NCBI GenBank assembly: GCA_035578175.1
Contig: JAQMRL010000022.1
Coordinates: 124,001-188,000 of the forward strand
DNA: 64,000 nucleotides
DNA from: Catonia carolina
Taxonomy: Eukaryota; Arthropoda; Insecta; Hemiptera; Achilidae
Reading direction: 5' to 3'
Shown: positions 46,462 through 57,650 of the stretch, in pieces
Layout: each line of letters opens with the position of its first letter
Position numbering within the stretch: position 1 is the stretch's first letter
Made by a program: the position numbers and the translations under genes
The notes under the pieces: model-generated
Seen by the model: the letters and a program-made list of their open reading frames with translations, nothing else
The model's database searches: none
What the model was told of the DNA's origin: nothing

Positions 46462-46835
46462 GTAAATGTTATTCCTGTAATTTATTTTTGTTGTTTTTGA
46501 TATTTTTAATTGTTATGAACTTTTCTAATTTGTCTCTTTTGTGACAAGTTGGGTTTTAATAGACGTTCATTATAATTTAAATTAACTACTTATTTTACGT
46601 ACTAAACACCCTCGTATTATCACTTTGTGTCTAAGTAGTCCCAGCTTCAAAGAGAATCCCCTTATCTTGGTACAATGTATAATTAATTTTTTGCGCTTTT
46701 ATTGTTTTTTTTAATGCAGTGTTATTTCTTTGTATTATATTTTCTCATTAGAATTTTTATTAATATAAAAATCTGGTGTGAAACACTCACACGACTTTAT
46801 CTTGCCAATGCAAATAATGAACAATATAACCTAAC

Positions 46836-47010
46836 TTTTTTTTTTTTTTTGTTTAACGTCCGACTGTTCTGCAATTACTGCTAATGCAGACGGTGATGGA
46901 TGAAATGATGTTTTGTAACGTATGAAAATATGCCGAGCCTGAATGGGATTCGAACCCAAGACCGCTTGATGAGAGGCGAGCACGTTACCAACTACGCCAA
47001 TGCGGCTGGC
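46836..47010 (-). repeat. tRNA-derived SINE, family B, with 8-bp target-site duplication
   Basis: Identical AACCTAAC at 46828-46835 and 47011-47018. The uninterrupted family H sequence elsewhere (ATAACCTAACATTAG on this strand) has this word once, proving a clean insertion. It starts with poly-T (A tail) and ends with the head GCCGCATTGGCGTAGTTGG on the minus strand. Full length 175 bp. Confidence 0.92.
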
Positions 47011-47230
47011 AACCTAACATTAGTAATAAAACATTAGGAATAAACAAAAAAACTAACCTCAAAAAACATAACCTTATTTTCATCATGAGTGAAAGACGCA
47101 AAATGAAAATCAACCTCATTTTGGCTTAAAAATACGAAAAATCACTCTTTCACGCTAAACTAGGCTCTGTAGAGAAAAAGCTCAAAATAAAAGTTGTAGA
47201 TCTTTTAATTTCGTATCAATTAGATTATAT

Positions 47231-47611
47231 GCAGTTAGGCTCACATAACAACCGGGATGTGCAACGTCATCGCTTTAGTATACTGCCATGATCAAAAACA
47301 TTTATCGCAACTCGATGTACCCTTCCGTACACTGCTCTTCGTCCCCTCCTCGCGCTCTCTCTCTCTCTATCTATTACCAAGAATTGAAAAGAAGCAATAT
47401 GCACACCACAGTAGACACACGCACGTGCGCGAATATGTTGCATTCATGCTTTCTTTTTGTTATTGTTATACTTTTTTGGCGGAATGTGTTAGTAGCGAGG
47501 CAGAGCAATGTTTTCAGGAACGCACGAAACTGCAATCATAACACACCTCTACTCTTTTCTTTCCCCTAGTTTATAACGGTTATTCAGCCCGGTTGTTACA
47601 CGGGCGTAGCT
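47231..47611. mobile_element. about 380-bp insert with short inverted ends, inside a family H copy
   Basis: Near-terminal TAACAACCGGG (47247) and CCCGGTTGTTA (47588) are inverted copies, and matching continues weakly outward for about 8 bp. The family H sequence is contiguous across the insert in other copies. Two overlapping plus-strand open frames inside show no known motif. It is probably a MITE of unknown family. Confidence 0.6.
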
Positions 47612-47720
47612 GTACACTTTTGTCGTGAAATGCATGCTAAGGCTGAAATCTTTAAAAAATCGATTTTTTACACGTTTTGGTGAGAAAAAAACCAGAAAAT
47701 CGCTAATTACCGCTAAACTA

Positions 47721-47935
47721 TGAGATGAGTATTATATGTAAATAAGGTGTAGCCTTGTACAGATCCAGGCCGATCATTCCTGGGAGAGTATGGTTAATTG
47801 AACCCCAACCATCAAAGTACACCAGTAACTACCTTTATTAGGATTTGAACCAGGAAACTTCGTCTCTGAAAATGAGCTGTTAAACAGTTGACTCAGGTCG
47901 ATTACTTTACCTCTAGATCAACCCGATGGGTTACT
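47721..47935 (-). repeat. SINE family A, truncated
   Basis: It contains 'aggtgtagccttgtacagat', 'gaaccccaaccatcaaagta', a B-box region and the head 'acctctagatcaacccgatg'. The A-tail end is missing and there is a deletion in the middle. Confidence 0.75.
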
Positions 47936-48007
47936 AATGATTAAACATAAGTTTTTCCATTATTTAAATGGGCAGGAGAAAGTCATGTGAGTGTTTCACA
48001 CCAGATT
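47936..48007 (+). mobile_element. family H 3' end fragment
   Basis: 'ttactaatgattaaacataa', 'gggcaggagaaagtcatgtg' and the terminal hairpin 'gagtgtttcacaccaga'. It is oriented opposite to the copy at 46772-47720, on the other side of the SINE. Confidence 0.75.
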
Positions 48008-48009
48008 TT

Positions 48010-48836
48010 TGGGAATATTTATTATTAATAACTATTTATATTGAAATATTTTTCTGCAGATTTTGTATAATATACTACCTGAATAGTCTGTTAGGAAATT
48101 ATTTTTTACTAAGTGCGCAAAAATTAAAGAATGTAAGTTTTTAAAGGAGTAAGTAAGAATAAAAAAGGATATAGTACCTACATTACTTGTCATATAATGC
48201 GCATAAATGACATTCATTGTTCATTACTGAAACCGTTAAGTTCTGTGAAAAATGTTTTGTACTTAATTCTGTGGTTGGAACTGAGAAAGTTATTCAGTAG
48301 TAAGTAAGAAACTTTACTTATAACTGAAAAAAAATCTCTACTTAATTGCTACTTGAGAATGAAACACCTGTTCTTAACACACTAAATGTCAAAAACATTT
48401 ATTTAACCTTACTTACCTTTACATACCAAGGATAACTTAGCTGTTCAAAATAACGAAAAATTGCTAAAATGATCAAATTTTTTTCTTGTTGAATGATGTG
48501 GTTATTTTACAGCCATTTTTTTCTTTAATTTCTGAATTAGAATTCTTTGTAAAATTTAGTTTAATGGCCCCGCAATTTTTTTGAAAGGTTGAACTATTAA
48601 TTAAAAATACAACATAACAACATGGAATAACAGAATCTTAGAATAGAATAGAAATTAACAGAATAATGGAACATGGTATAAGCAGTTTGATTTTTTAATA
48701 ATTTAACTAGTAAACCCGTGCAGCTGTAAAAGAAAAATATATATTTCTACTGAACAAAGCTTCAGATAGGAAAGTGGTTAAAAGGAAATTATACCACCCT
48801 TATTATCCTTACTTTTAGTTTTATGCATTTTTTTTA
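48010..48836. other. intron 3 sequence, no recognisable feature
   Basis: AT-rich. 'actagtaaacccgtgcagct' at 48706 resembles a generic transposon end phrase but no partner was found. Confidence 0.4.
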
Positions 48837-48844
48837 TATTGAGG

Positions 48845-49243
48845 TTGTTGTTGTTGTTTAGGTCATCAGCCAAAAGGCTGGTTTGAACCTGTAGAGGTTT
48901 TACTAAGTAAAACGAGGAGTGAGGTGGTTTACCAGGCCTTCCTCACTGAGTGGAAAAGTACACTTATCAGCATGCCGGGCCCTCTGAAAAGCACATATTT
49001 TCCACTCTGCAAATGACACCTTCACTTCATTCACCACAGGGTCTGGCTGTATAATAAAATTCATTACTTTCAGAGGAGATAACTCTGATTAGTGTCTTTT
49101 ACACCTCTACCTCTTCTGTTCTTAAATGATTCAGTCATTTAATTGGCTGACCATGTGATAAGATACAGAACTATTTATTTTAGCCCTGCAACTAACAGAT
49201 TGAGTGTAAATAATTTGACACTCCACCTGTCTGTTATGGGCAG
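48845..49243 (-). repeat. SINE-like repeat, family C, young copy
   Basis: About 400 bp flanked by ATTGAGG at 48838-48844 and 49244-49250, which is an 8-bp repeat if the next T is counted. Very similar to the copy at 60134, apart from a small deletion near 48930. Confidence 0.85.
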
Positions 49244-49254
49244 ATTGAGGTAGT

Positions 49255-49810
49255 AAAGTGAATTTTAAAAACTGATTTTAACATCAGATCTTGCAGAGTA
49301 TCATAAGTTGCCACTAATCTACGAATGGGATGAGAAAACATTCAAAACAAAAGTTGTAGAATTTTTTTTATTTTAATGCATTTTTAGCCTAAAGTACACC
49401 TTAAAGTTGTGATTTTGAAAGAATGCTTTAAATGCTTTTTTTGGAGAAAATTTTCATCCCAAAGTGTTTGATAAGCTAACATTAAATATAAAAGCTGTAG
49501 AATTTTTATTGTTTATTATTTATTTTTATTTTTAATTTGGTCTAAAATATATATTGAAGCTATAATTTTGAGGAAACTGATTTTGAGACTGAGGCTAAAA
49601 AACTTAAGAAACCAAAACATTACTGCTAAATTTGGGTTTCCAGAGTTTCAGTGACGTGTTCCATGGGAGGAACTGAAATCCGGATGAAATCTTTCGCTAG
49701 CTGTAACTCGCTAAAGAATGGTTTTTGGACCCATGTTCGTTAGAAACTTTTTTCTTATTTTTAGCTATAGAATTAGTTTCCGAGAGATTGCTGTGCAGTT
49801 TAAATACACC
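49255..49810. repeat. probable transposable-element remnant with AAAAGTTGTAGAA words
   Basis: It contains 'caaaagttgtagaa', 'aaagctgtagaa' and 'ctagctgtaactcgctaaag'. The first two words echo the palindrome in family H, but the rest does not match that family. Origin unknown. Confidence 0.4.
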
Positions 49811-49814
49811 CTGT

Positions 49815-50058
49815 ATAATACTCTCCTCAGAGTATTAAAATATCGAGACATCTTTCGTCTCACACGGAGCATCATCAGGGTGAATATTACACATATCACA
49901 CAAAACACAAATAAAACACGTAAGGTCGAAGACCACAGCAATAAATTAAATTTACTCGTTGCAACTAATCTGGCCGAATGACGAAATAATTTTCGTGATG
50001 ATGTCTCCGTGTGAGATGAAAGATGTCTCGATATTGTAAAACTCTGAGGGAGTATTAT
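49815..50058. mobile_element. foldback element with about 65-bp inverted arms, 119 bp upstream of exon 4
   Basis: The left arm (49815-49878) 'ataatactctcctcagagta' and 'tatcgagacatctttcgtct' is repeated inverted in the right arm (49994-50058), which ends 'tctgagggagtattat'. The arms match with about six differences. No coding sequence. Confidence 0.8.
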
Positions 50059-50176
50059 GTATAATTTTGTTTAGCTGTTTATTTTATTAGTTAGTACATG
50101 TAAACAAAGAAACAATGTTTAATAAAAAAAATGTATTATGTATGTATAATTATGTATATTTTTTAAATTTTTTCAG

Positions 50177-50261
50177 TTCTCGGCTATCATCATTGTCTAT
50201 GGAAACGAGTAGATCTGAACAACTTGATCCTGAAATATATCATAGGCTGCGTAATTATAAT
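50177..50261 (+). CDS. SLY/SASH-like adaptor, exon 4 (residues 145-173)
   Basis: An 85-nt exon between TTTTTTCAG and AAT|GTAAGT. One base completes a Cys codon begun in exon 3, then 28 codons run to phase 0. The peptide has a Ser-rich start (SRLSSLSMETSRSEQ) followed by LDPEIYHRLRNYN, a likely linker with phosphorylatable Ser/Thr and Tyr. A foldback repeat at 49815-50058 lies 119 bp upstream of its acceptor. The strong donor and phase agreement make it convincing despite the small size. Confidence 0.8.
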
Positions 50262-52770
50262 GTAAGTTTTTCAATTACATATTTTATTAACTATTTCTAT
50301 AAATTATGTCTAAAGTTATATCAGTTAATGATTTCACCACTATTTAAAATTTAATGCATCATAAAGACTATTATGATTTTTACATAGTAATTAATTACTA
50401 ATAAAATATTATTAAACTAATGGAACACTTTCGGATTATTAATTAATTTTATATTAAAATTTTATCAAATGATCTTTTTATTAAATAATGAATTTCCTAT
50501 ATTTATGTGTACTATAGTAGTCTTAAAATTCTGTATGTATGAAATTTTTTGAATTTAATTTAATTATTTAATCTCTCACTGAAACCACTGATCTGTAATT
50601 GGACTGTAAAATAATAATGTATAAAATTTTAATTTTAGATTCAAAAGCACTCTTCGTTTAAATTTGCCTCAATGTCAAACATATAAAAAATTATATATTT
50701 TCGTGGTCCAAGGTTTTTTTCATTTGGTGAAAAAACTTAGTAGTATCATTCCCTGTCAGAATTATTTAACTGTTTTTTGAAACAATAAAATTTAGAGTTG
50801 CCTGATTTATAATAAATTAGCACCCCATCCATTCTCCAGCTCACTGCACTTCATGCCTGTTAATGAAATTAGTTAAATTAAGATTTAATTTAAAACTTCT
50901 TTATAAACAATTTAAACTTTAAACTTCTCATGTAATCATCATGTTAAAAGCCATATCAGAACCTGTTAAATAAAACCAATTAGTCTTGGAAATAAGAATT
51001 CTGTTGACAACAATATGAATAATCAGTGGAAAAGTAACTGAATATGTGTTAAAAGAAAAAGTAGGTAAAATTTATTTCCTCAAAAAGGTGCAATCACTTT
51101 TATTTACAATTTGTTAAGGTGTGTATAACGTTCTATACATAAATCAGATGTGACATTATTTTTTGGATATTTGTTTCAAAAATAATTTTCAAAAATTTTA
51201 ATAAATGGAAAAGTGAAGGATGATGTCATATTGTAGGGCTGACCTGTATCATACCTGATTTCTGACTGCATAATAATGTAGATTGTAAAATACTGATAGA
51301 AAGAGGAACTAACTCCTCAAACAACCTTACACCAAACATAAAAAGAACATGAGGGTTTACCAGAAGGAAAGTTAAGAATAACAACATACTGAAGTGGAGT
51401 GCTGAAAGAAAGAAAGCATTTTCAGAATTAACAAAGAAAAAGTAGGAAGAAAAACTTGAGCTCCAAAATTAGAACTAGTACTTAAAAATTAAAGGAGAAA
51501 CTCATGCTTGATTAACTTAGTTTTAAGTTGACTGAAATGAAAATTTATAATAAAGAATACAAGATAGATAATAATTTAAAGAAGGTAAATAATATTCATA
51601 ATTTTTAACTACCTTTGAAGATGAGAAACCATAGTTAGGTAGATCAATTTTCCACTCCTGAAATTTAAGTTATTGTAAATTTTAAGTTGTAAACTAAGGA
51701 AAGAAAATTCAGTTTTAATAAAATATAAAATAAAGTTTTCATTGTTACGTAAAATAAAATACAGTTTTACATGCGACAAGTCTTAAATTTTAAAGAAGGA
51801 GTAGGGAAGATAAATTAGTCCATTACAAACAAAAGAAACTGTTTTGGTATTATAATTGGAATGACTAATGGAGAAATGTCTTATAAATGGTCTTATTCCA
51901 GGAGGGAATGATATCACCTACTGACAAAATTTAAATTAAACCAGCAAAAGTTACTAGAAATTTATTGGGAAAAATTAAATATTATAATAATACTTGTTTT
52001 ATTTTAAGATCTCATATCAGAAATTTACTGTTATGATAGCCATATAATGATTTTATTTATTAAATCTACAAATTTTTTCCTATAAAATTAATTTTTAAAT
52101 TATTTTAATAACACCATTCTGAGAAATAATATTAATGAAACTTTTTATAACATTATTTAAATTAAGACAAACTTTTTAAGGTTTTATTACTTAAAGAATT
52201 GTTGTTACATTATTTTGTTAAAATATTAGTTAACATCTTGGTACTGAGGAGTTTTAATTAGTCTGCTCTACTTGTAGTTCAGAAGATAGATTCTAAAGTT
52301 TTAAAAAGAAAAGAAAAGTCTTTTATTACTGAATCTTACCTTAAAAGTAAAAACTTAAGTTTTAAAGTAAAGCTGTATTGGCTGTACCATAAAACAACTA
52401 ATCTTTTAGTAAATAACGATATTACTTTATTGATTTATTATAATCCTTTTATGTTTTAAAAGTACATTAAACTTTAAGAATTATTTTTTAGTTGTTTTGA
52501 AGCAGAACTATTCTTTGATAAAATTTAAAAAAAGCAGTAATTATAATCAAGTGGCTGGGAAGTGTGTTATAATAAATAAAAAAATTGTTATTAGTTAGTG
52601 ACCCTTTTTGGGAATAGACTTTGTCAAAGATATAACATTTTTAATACAAAATTTAAAAATGCATAGACAACAATTATATACATTTTTATATTAAAACTTT
52701 TTTCGTTTTTAAGGTTAGGCAATACCATTTATGTATGACTACTTACACATACAGGTACACCTACTTTTAA
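50262..52770. other. intron 4, left part; no recognisable feature
   Basis: Strongly AT-rich; no motif, exon or family repeat was recognised in 2.5 kb. Confidence 0.5.
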
Positions 52771-52774
52771 TTAG

Positions 52775-52892
52775 CAACTGGCTTTAAGTCGGGGTCCCAG
52801 GTTCAGGTTAGGTCTGGCATTTTTTTTATCAATTATATTCATTGTCTGCGTTAGCAATAAATTGCAAAACAGTCGAACATAAAATCAAAAAA
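52775..52892 (+). repeat. SINE family B/E, diverged
   Basis: 'ggtcccaggttcaggttagg' is a worn B-box region. 'gtctgcgttagcaataaatt' and 'aacagtcgaacataaaatca' match the family body, followed by an A-rich end. Confidence 0.6.
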
Positions 52893-53512
52893 AGAACCAT
52901 ATTTTAAAATAATAACTTAGTTACAGTAAAAACCTAAATTTATAAATTAATATTTGGGAGTCAACAAAAATAATATATTCTTTGTTAAATCTAGTCACTA
53001 AGATAATCTAAAATCTCCTACTGCTCATAAGAGAAGGTGTACTAGTTAAAAGATTTTTAACTGTCTGACCAAAAACTTCAACTGGTAAAACTTGTAGATT
53101 TTTTTAGTAATTTATTCAAAAAACAAATGGAATTATAATGAATTCCTTGTAAGAACGTGGAACATTGTATATTTTCTTGATTCAGAATTCATTGTACCTC
53201 TCATATCATAAAATTGTTGTTGGAATTTGTGCTTTAAAATATTTCTAAGTGTGTGAAAGTATCATTTAAAAATGGTAATTAATTTGTGAACAGATAATTT
53301 CTTTTATTATCTATTAACATTGTCATCTAGACTATTAATTTAAAAAATTGTAAACGTACGAGATTTTAATTTTTTTTCTGTGTCTCACAAAAGTTATTAA
53401 TTTAGTAACTTATTTTGCAGCTGGTTTAGTTACTTTCAGCAAATCTTTGAAAAAAAAAACAATTATGTGTATTTTAAGAAAGCACTGAAATTTAAGAATT
53501 TGCTAAATTAGG

Positions 53513-53668
53513 CCCGCCTCCATAGCATAGTGGTAGCAAGTTAGCCTAAAATGTGAAGGTCCCAGGTTTGATTTCCAATTAGAGTCTGAAAATTTTCACA
53601 AGTTAAAACATTCTGCCCATCATAGTCATTAATAACCGAGCTGTTGATGCAACTTTAAATGAACTAAA
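53513..53668 (+). repeat. tRNA-like SINE, family D
   Basis: Head GCCCGCCTCCATAGCATAGT, B-box-like GGTTTGATTTCC at 53565, body 'gagtctgaaaattttcacaa' and 3' end 'gttgatgcaactttaaatga'. Confidence 0.7.
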
Positions 53669-53711
53669 CAAAAAATTGTTAAATTAAGGCAAATAGTTTA
53701 TTTTTAAAATG

Positions 53712-53984
53712 AGATGTACATCCATGGGTTTGCCCTGAATCAAAACTAATAACTGGAAGGGGGGGCAAGGCCATTTTATTGGGCCCTCCAATGAAATGTT
53801 ACCGTTGCTCTTGATACTTCTCGATTTTTACACCATTTCAGTGTGGTAAACAACTGATTATTCCCAATCGCCCTACCTAATTTTGTTTTGTATAATCACA
53901 TTTTATAACCAGTTAATTATTTATTTTTTTGTTTCATGGGGGGCAGCTGCCTCTACCCCTCGCTGGGTTCGCCCATTTGTACAT
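53712..53984. mobile_element. probable small DNA transposon (MITE) ending about 40 bp before exon 5
   Basis: The left end 'tacatccatgggtttgccct' and right end 'tgggttcgcccatttgtaca' are imperfect inverted copies. G-rich 'aagggggggcaaggcc' and 'ggggggcagctgcc' lie inside the two ends. No coding sequence. The class is uncertain; GGGGG-GCA ends are common in hAT-like MITEs. Confidence 0.45.
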
Positions 53985-54026
53985 CTTATTAAATATTTTA
54001 AAATAAATTTTGTTTTGTCATTTCAG

Positions 54027-54104
54027 AATGGTGAGCCAGCAATTTCTCCAGGGCATAGTTCGGATTATGCTGAACAAGATGAATTAGTTACATTACATTC
54101 TTCG
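54027..54104 (+). CDS. SLY/SASH-like adaptor, exon 5 (residues 174-199)
   Basis: A 78-nt exon, exactly 26 codons, phase 0 on both sides, after GTCATTTCAG and before TCG|GTAATA. The peptide begins NGEPAISPGHSSDYAEQ and then DELVTLHSS: acidic, Ser/Pro-rich, probably disordered. Because it is a phase 0-0 exon it could be skipped without changing frame, so alternative splicing is possible. Its acceptor lies only about 40 bp from a probable transposon end at 53712-53984. Confidence 0.75.
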
Positions 54105-54315
54105 GTAATAACTTTATCATTTTTATGCTATCTAATAACTATGGTTATTCAAACCAAGACTGCTAGATTTATAAATTACCTCTGGATTATCATATGATCT
54201 TTTTTTTTGTATTTTTCAAGTAAAAACGTCCCAATAGGTGAACTAAGTTGAGGTTTGATTATTGATACTAATAAAAGTTATCTCTTCTAGAAATGGGTTG
54301 GTCTAATTAATCTCA

Positions 54316-54425
54316 GTAATAAGCCTGATCCGCAGTGAAATGAAGTAAAGCGATGAACGAAGTATTTATTCAGTGTAGGGTGGAAAAGTAAGAACTTTTC
54401 AGGAGGCTGCATATTGATAAGTAGT
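54316..54425 (+). repeat. SINE-like repeat, family C, old fragment
   Basis: 'agcctgatccgcagtgaaat', 'agggtggaaaagtaag' and 'aacttttcaggaggctgcat' follow the middle of family C with many changes. Confidence 0.55.
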
Positions 54426-54428
54426 TAT

Positions 54429-55085
54429 ACGAGGATCATTTGTAAAATAAGGTTCCCATGATTTTTAAAAATAGACAGCTATATTTTTTATCTCAGTGTT
54501 ATACATCAATTTAAAGCTTAAAACTTACGCTATTTTTTTACATAATCGTCGTTTCTGTCCAAACCCTTTTGCAGACAATGCTCCAATTTTTCTATCCCCA
54601 TATTGTAGAATTCTGCCGCCAATCCTTTGATGAATCGAGTAACCTCTTCCTTGACTTCATCATTGGTACTGAAGCGTGGGCTACCCAAGTGTTCCTTTAA
54701 TTTTGGGAATAAGTGATAATCACTTGGGGCTAGGTCCGGGCTGTAGGGGGGGGGGCACAATAGTCCAGCCAAAGTCTGTCAGCAGTTCTTGAGTTTGATG
54801 TGAGACATGAGGTTGAGCGTTGTCATGGAGAAGCCTCACATCACTGGACAATCTTCCTCTCCGGCGGTTTTGGATCGTGCGTCTCAGTTTTCTTAATGTG
54901 TCGCAATATCTGTCAAAGTTTACTGTTGTTCCTTGAGGCAAAAAATCGATCAAAAGCAGGCCCTTCCTGTCCCAAAAGACGGTTGCCATGACTTTCCCAG
55001 CAGACTGCATTTGCTTGAACTTTTTCGGCTTAGGCGAAGTTGAGTGACGCCATTCACGTGATTGCTGCTTGGTTTCGGGGGTAAT
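54429..55085 (-). pseudogene. mariner transposase remnant (SETMAR-type), 5'-truncated
   Basis: The minus strand reads KFKQMQSAGKVMATVFWDRK, then FLPQGTTVNFDRYCDTLRKL, VRLLHDNAQPHVSHQTQELL, then after a frameshift PPPYSPDLAPSDYHLFPKLK and FYNMGIEKLEHCLQKGLDRN. HDNAQPH carries the second catalytic Asp and YSPDLAPSDYHLF the third. Frame is lost in a run of ten G (54746-54755, plus strand), a likely slippage site. The first quarter of the protein is missing. The 3' end 'acgaggatcatttgtaaaat' at 54429 looks like a terminal inverted repeat. Confidence 0.9.
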
Positions 55086-55089
55086 GCCT

Positions 55090-55599
55090 AATTATTCGAT
55101 TATGAAAACTATTCGTTCATTACATGACTAACCAATATGATAAAGCGACATTTAATACACTAAATAAAAAGAAAAAATGTGTTTTATAATGATAATGTAT
55201 TGATTAGTTTGGTATTTTGTAGATATTATTGAATCGGTTATTTTTAGTTAACACCAGAGGGTTAGTACAAAGTTATACATTTCTGATAGTCTATTCAATG
55301 GTATAATTAATATGTAATGCCCGTTCATTATGTTCCAATCTAATGTTAATAAATATTACTCATTTGTTGTCACTAGTCTTCATCCTTGTAATACGTCTGT
55401 AATAATCTCTTCTTTTTTATTTTAGTGGTATAAGTTTCAGTGGATACACCATCATCAGAATACTGATGTTTAAAAAAAAAACAAATGTATACAGCAGCAT
55501 TACTAGGATAAAGGTTAGGGACAAGGTATAATATTTACTAATATTTTACTGATTAGTAGCCGCAGGATGCATTTTAATGATTTATTCATTTTGTTTCAG
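55090..55599. other. intron 5, right part; no recognisable feature
   Basis: AT-rich and without recognisable repeats up to the acceptor of exon 6. Confidence 0.5.
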
Positions 55600-55738
55600 T
55601 GTGGTACAACATCATTAGCTCATAGAGTAAGAGGTTTAAAAGGTGATAACAATCAGCCTGTGAAAGTACCTCAAACATCCAGTCATTGTGGCTCAAATCC
55701 ACATCACAGTTCAGCTGAAAGCATTCCTAGTGGTTCCA
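55600..55738 (+). CDS. SLY/SASH-like adaptor, exon 6 (residues 200-246)
   Basis: A 139-nt exon between TTTTGTTTCAG and CCA|GTAAGT. It enters in phase 0 and leaves one base of a Ser codon. The peptide is basic and then His/Ser/Pro-rich (SLAHRVRGLKGDNNQPVK, HCGSNPHHSSAESIPSGS), so it reads as another linker ahead of the SH3 domain. The run HRVRGLKGD could be a basic phosphorylation or localisation motif, but that is inference. Confidence 0.82.
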
Positions 55739-55759
55739 GTAAGTATTATTCTTATTAGT

Positions 55760-57010
55760 ATGACTTGAGTAATGGGCCGCAGGAGTACTAAAAGTCATTT
55801 TTCGCCTCATATGTAAATGTTAGTTACTTCTCACCACCGGCTGTTGTAGTCCAACCAGTAAAGTAATCATAGGTCCGGCCAGAGCAGCAGGGCATCTGGT
55901 GGCGTAGTTCAAAGGGAAAAGATGGTTGGGGAAGCCTTTGCCGCTGCCTCAAGAGGAGCAACTGCTGGCAAGCGAAAAGAGGGTTGTCTGTACCGCTGCC
56001 TAAACAAATAGGAGCAGTCACCGATGCAGCGAGCACCGTTTACCGCTGCCTACATGAGGAGCAGTCACTGGTGAAGTGAAGGGTAGGGAAGGGAAGGACA
56101 GTGATCGTGCGGAGCAAGAAATACTCAATGTTGAGTGCTACATCTTTCTCCATATTGACCTTCTCGAATGATCGGATCGATACTGACTGTTCACCCTCTC
56201 AACTTCTCTCCTTCTCGATTAGGCTGAGTCCATGTAGTTGGTGTTAGGTACGCGCCATTGAACTAGCTGCTGTGAGAGGTTTGCTCACTACGCTATCTAA
56301 CGGCAGCAGCAACTACATCACAACAGGCAAAACACGAACAATGGACCGGCATAAAAATAGTACAGTATCATACTTTTAGCTATGACATGTTATGTTTCGT
56401 ATTCAGAAGGGGACAGAAATATGACAGTAGGCCTACAGCAAGTTCACATTGTGATTTATGATTTTATTGTATGTTCCCATCGAATGCCTGCGCCTTCTAT
56501 ATTATTGCAAACAGATAAACTGGCGTCACAGTCTGGTCTGTAAAAGTTTACATACGTACAGTTTGGCAAGCTTTCAGTACTTTGGTGTGCGTTAGTAACA
56601 CCAACGTGAAAATTTACATAGTGGAACTGATGTAAGAGTAGATTATGCTTTTTCATAAAAGACTTCAATGCTACTAAATACTGTATGATGTAAGATCAAA
56701 ATTTTTAGTACAATATCATTATACGAGTGTGTATTTTACATATTGTGTGTCACAGTACAAAACAACTCTGTGACACCACAAACACAAAATAACTAAGATA
56801 CTCGTACATAGAACATGCTAGATGCAGTAGTCTGGTTGACCCGCCAAAATCTCTACACTATTAGGAGATGGGTGAGGAGAGCTAGTGATGCATATTCACC
56901 ACTGACTTCTCCGTTGTCATGGCAACCCGCTCACACTGGAAGAGAAGTGGCAGCCACCTGCCTAACTCTTCACTTGGTCATTGCAAGGGCTATTTAAAAC
57001 ATTAGTTTGA
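55760..57010. other. intron 6, GC-richer block of unknown origin
   Basis: Noticeably richer in G+C than the rest of the window, with sharp edges near 55770 and 57000. It includes a 51-bp-period repeat (55941-56090). Short open frames on both strands have no recognised motif. It may be a large inserted repeat; no inverted or direct ends were found by eye. Confidence 0.4.
55941..56090. repeat. three-unit tandem repeat, period about 51 bp
   Basis: CCGCTGCCT occurs at 55941, 55993 and 56043, each followed by '...aggagca(a/g)t/c' and '...ctgg/gatg'. The units are diverged. Confidence 0.65.
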
Positions 57011-57449
57011 AAGTGCTCTAACCAGATACAATAATTTTAATAATTTAATGTTTGTTTTATATTTATGTATAAAAAAGAACATAATATTTACATTTTTACT
57101 GTGATTTTACAAGTACTTTCACGATGCACACTGCTTCTTCATATAATTTCAATACCTTCGATAATTTTATGTGTTTTTTACACAATACTTCTTCATTTGT
57201 TGTAAAACAAAAATAATTATAACAGAAATTATACTTATTTTATGAGAGAAATAAATCTTGACACTATCCAGAAAATAGGTGAAGAGGCTTTTCACCTACT
57301 TCACTTGAATAGCTGCCACTGAAATATGCTTATTTTTTAGAATCACAAAATTCATTCAGCTTAAATTCATACTCAGCCAACTACAGTCACTAGATACATC
57401 TTAATGCCACTATTTAGACTGTAAACATTGTTGCCCAGAAATCGGAGTA

Positions 57450-57650
57450 TTTGTTTAAATTTTATTTAAAGTTGCCTCAACTGCAGGGTTGTTAGCAACT
57501 GTAAAGAATTATGGAACGGTATCGATTTGTTATTAGCGCATTAAAATGACCCCAGCCAAAAATCGAACATGGGGCTTTCAATTGCTGAGTAGTACTTAAA
57601 GGTCTGTGCCACCTTTCAATGCGAAATGCATTGAACCTTACAATAGTAGA
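57450..57650 (-). repeat. tRNA-like SINE, family D, diverged
   Basis: The minus strand reads AAAGGTGGCACAGACC (head), CATGTTCGATTTTTGGC (B-box region) and GTTGAGGCAACTTTAAAT (3' end), matching the family D order. Confidence 0.6.

Larger units (their letters stand above)
46772..47720 (-). mobile_element. family H element, minus strand, with two nested insertions
   Basis: The 3' end is at 46772 (reverse of CACACCAGA), with the terminal hairpin and the inverted 13-mer-like CTTTATCTTGCC. The element then runs through 'catcatgagtgaaagacgca' and 'ctaattaccgctaaacta' to about 47720, where a family A SINE joins. It is interrupted by a family B SINE (46836-47010) and by an unrelated insert (about 47231-47611). 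The 5' half with the TG tract is missing. Confidence 0.85.

Noticed and set aside
47257..47569. Two overlapping open frames of about 93 codons
   Set aside because: They lie in the 380-bp insert within a family H copy, overlap each other in different frames and show no motif.
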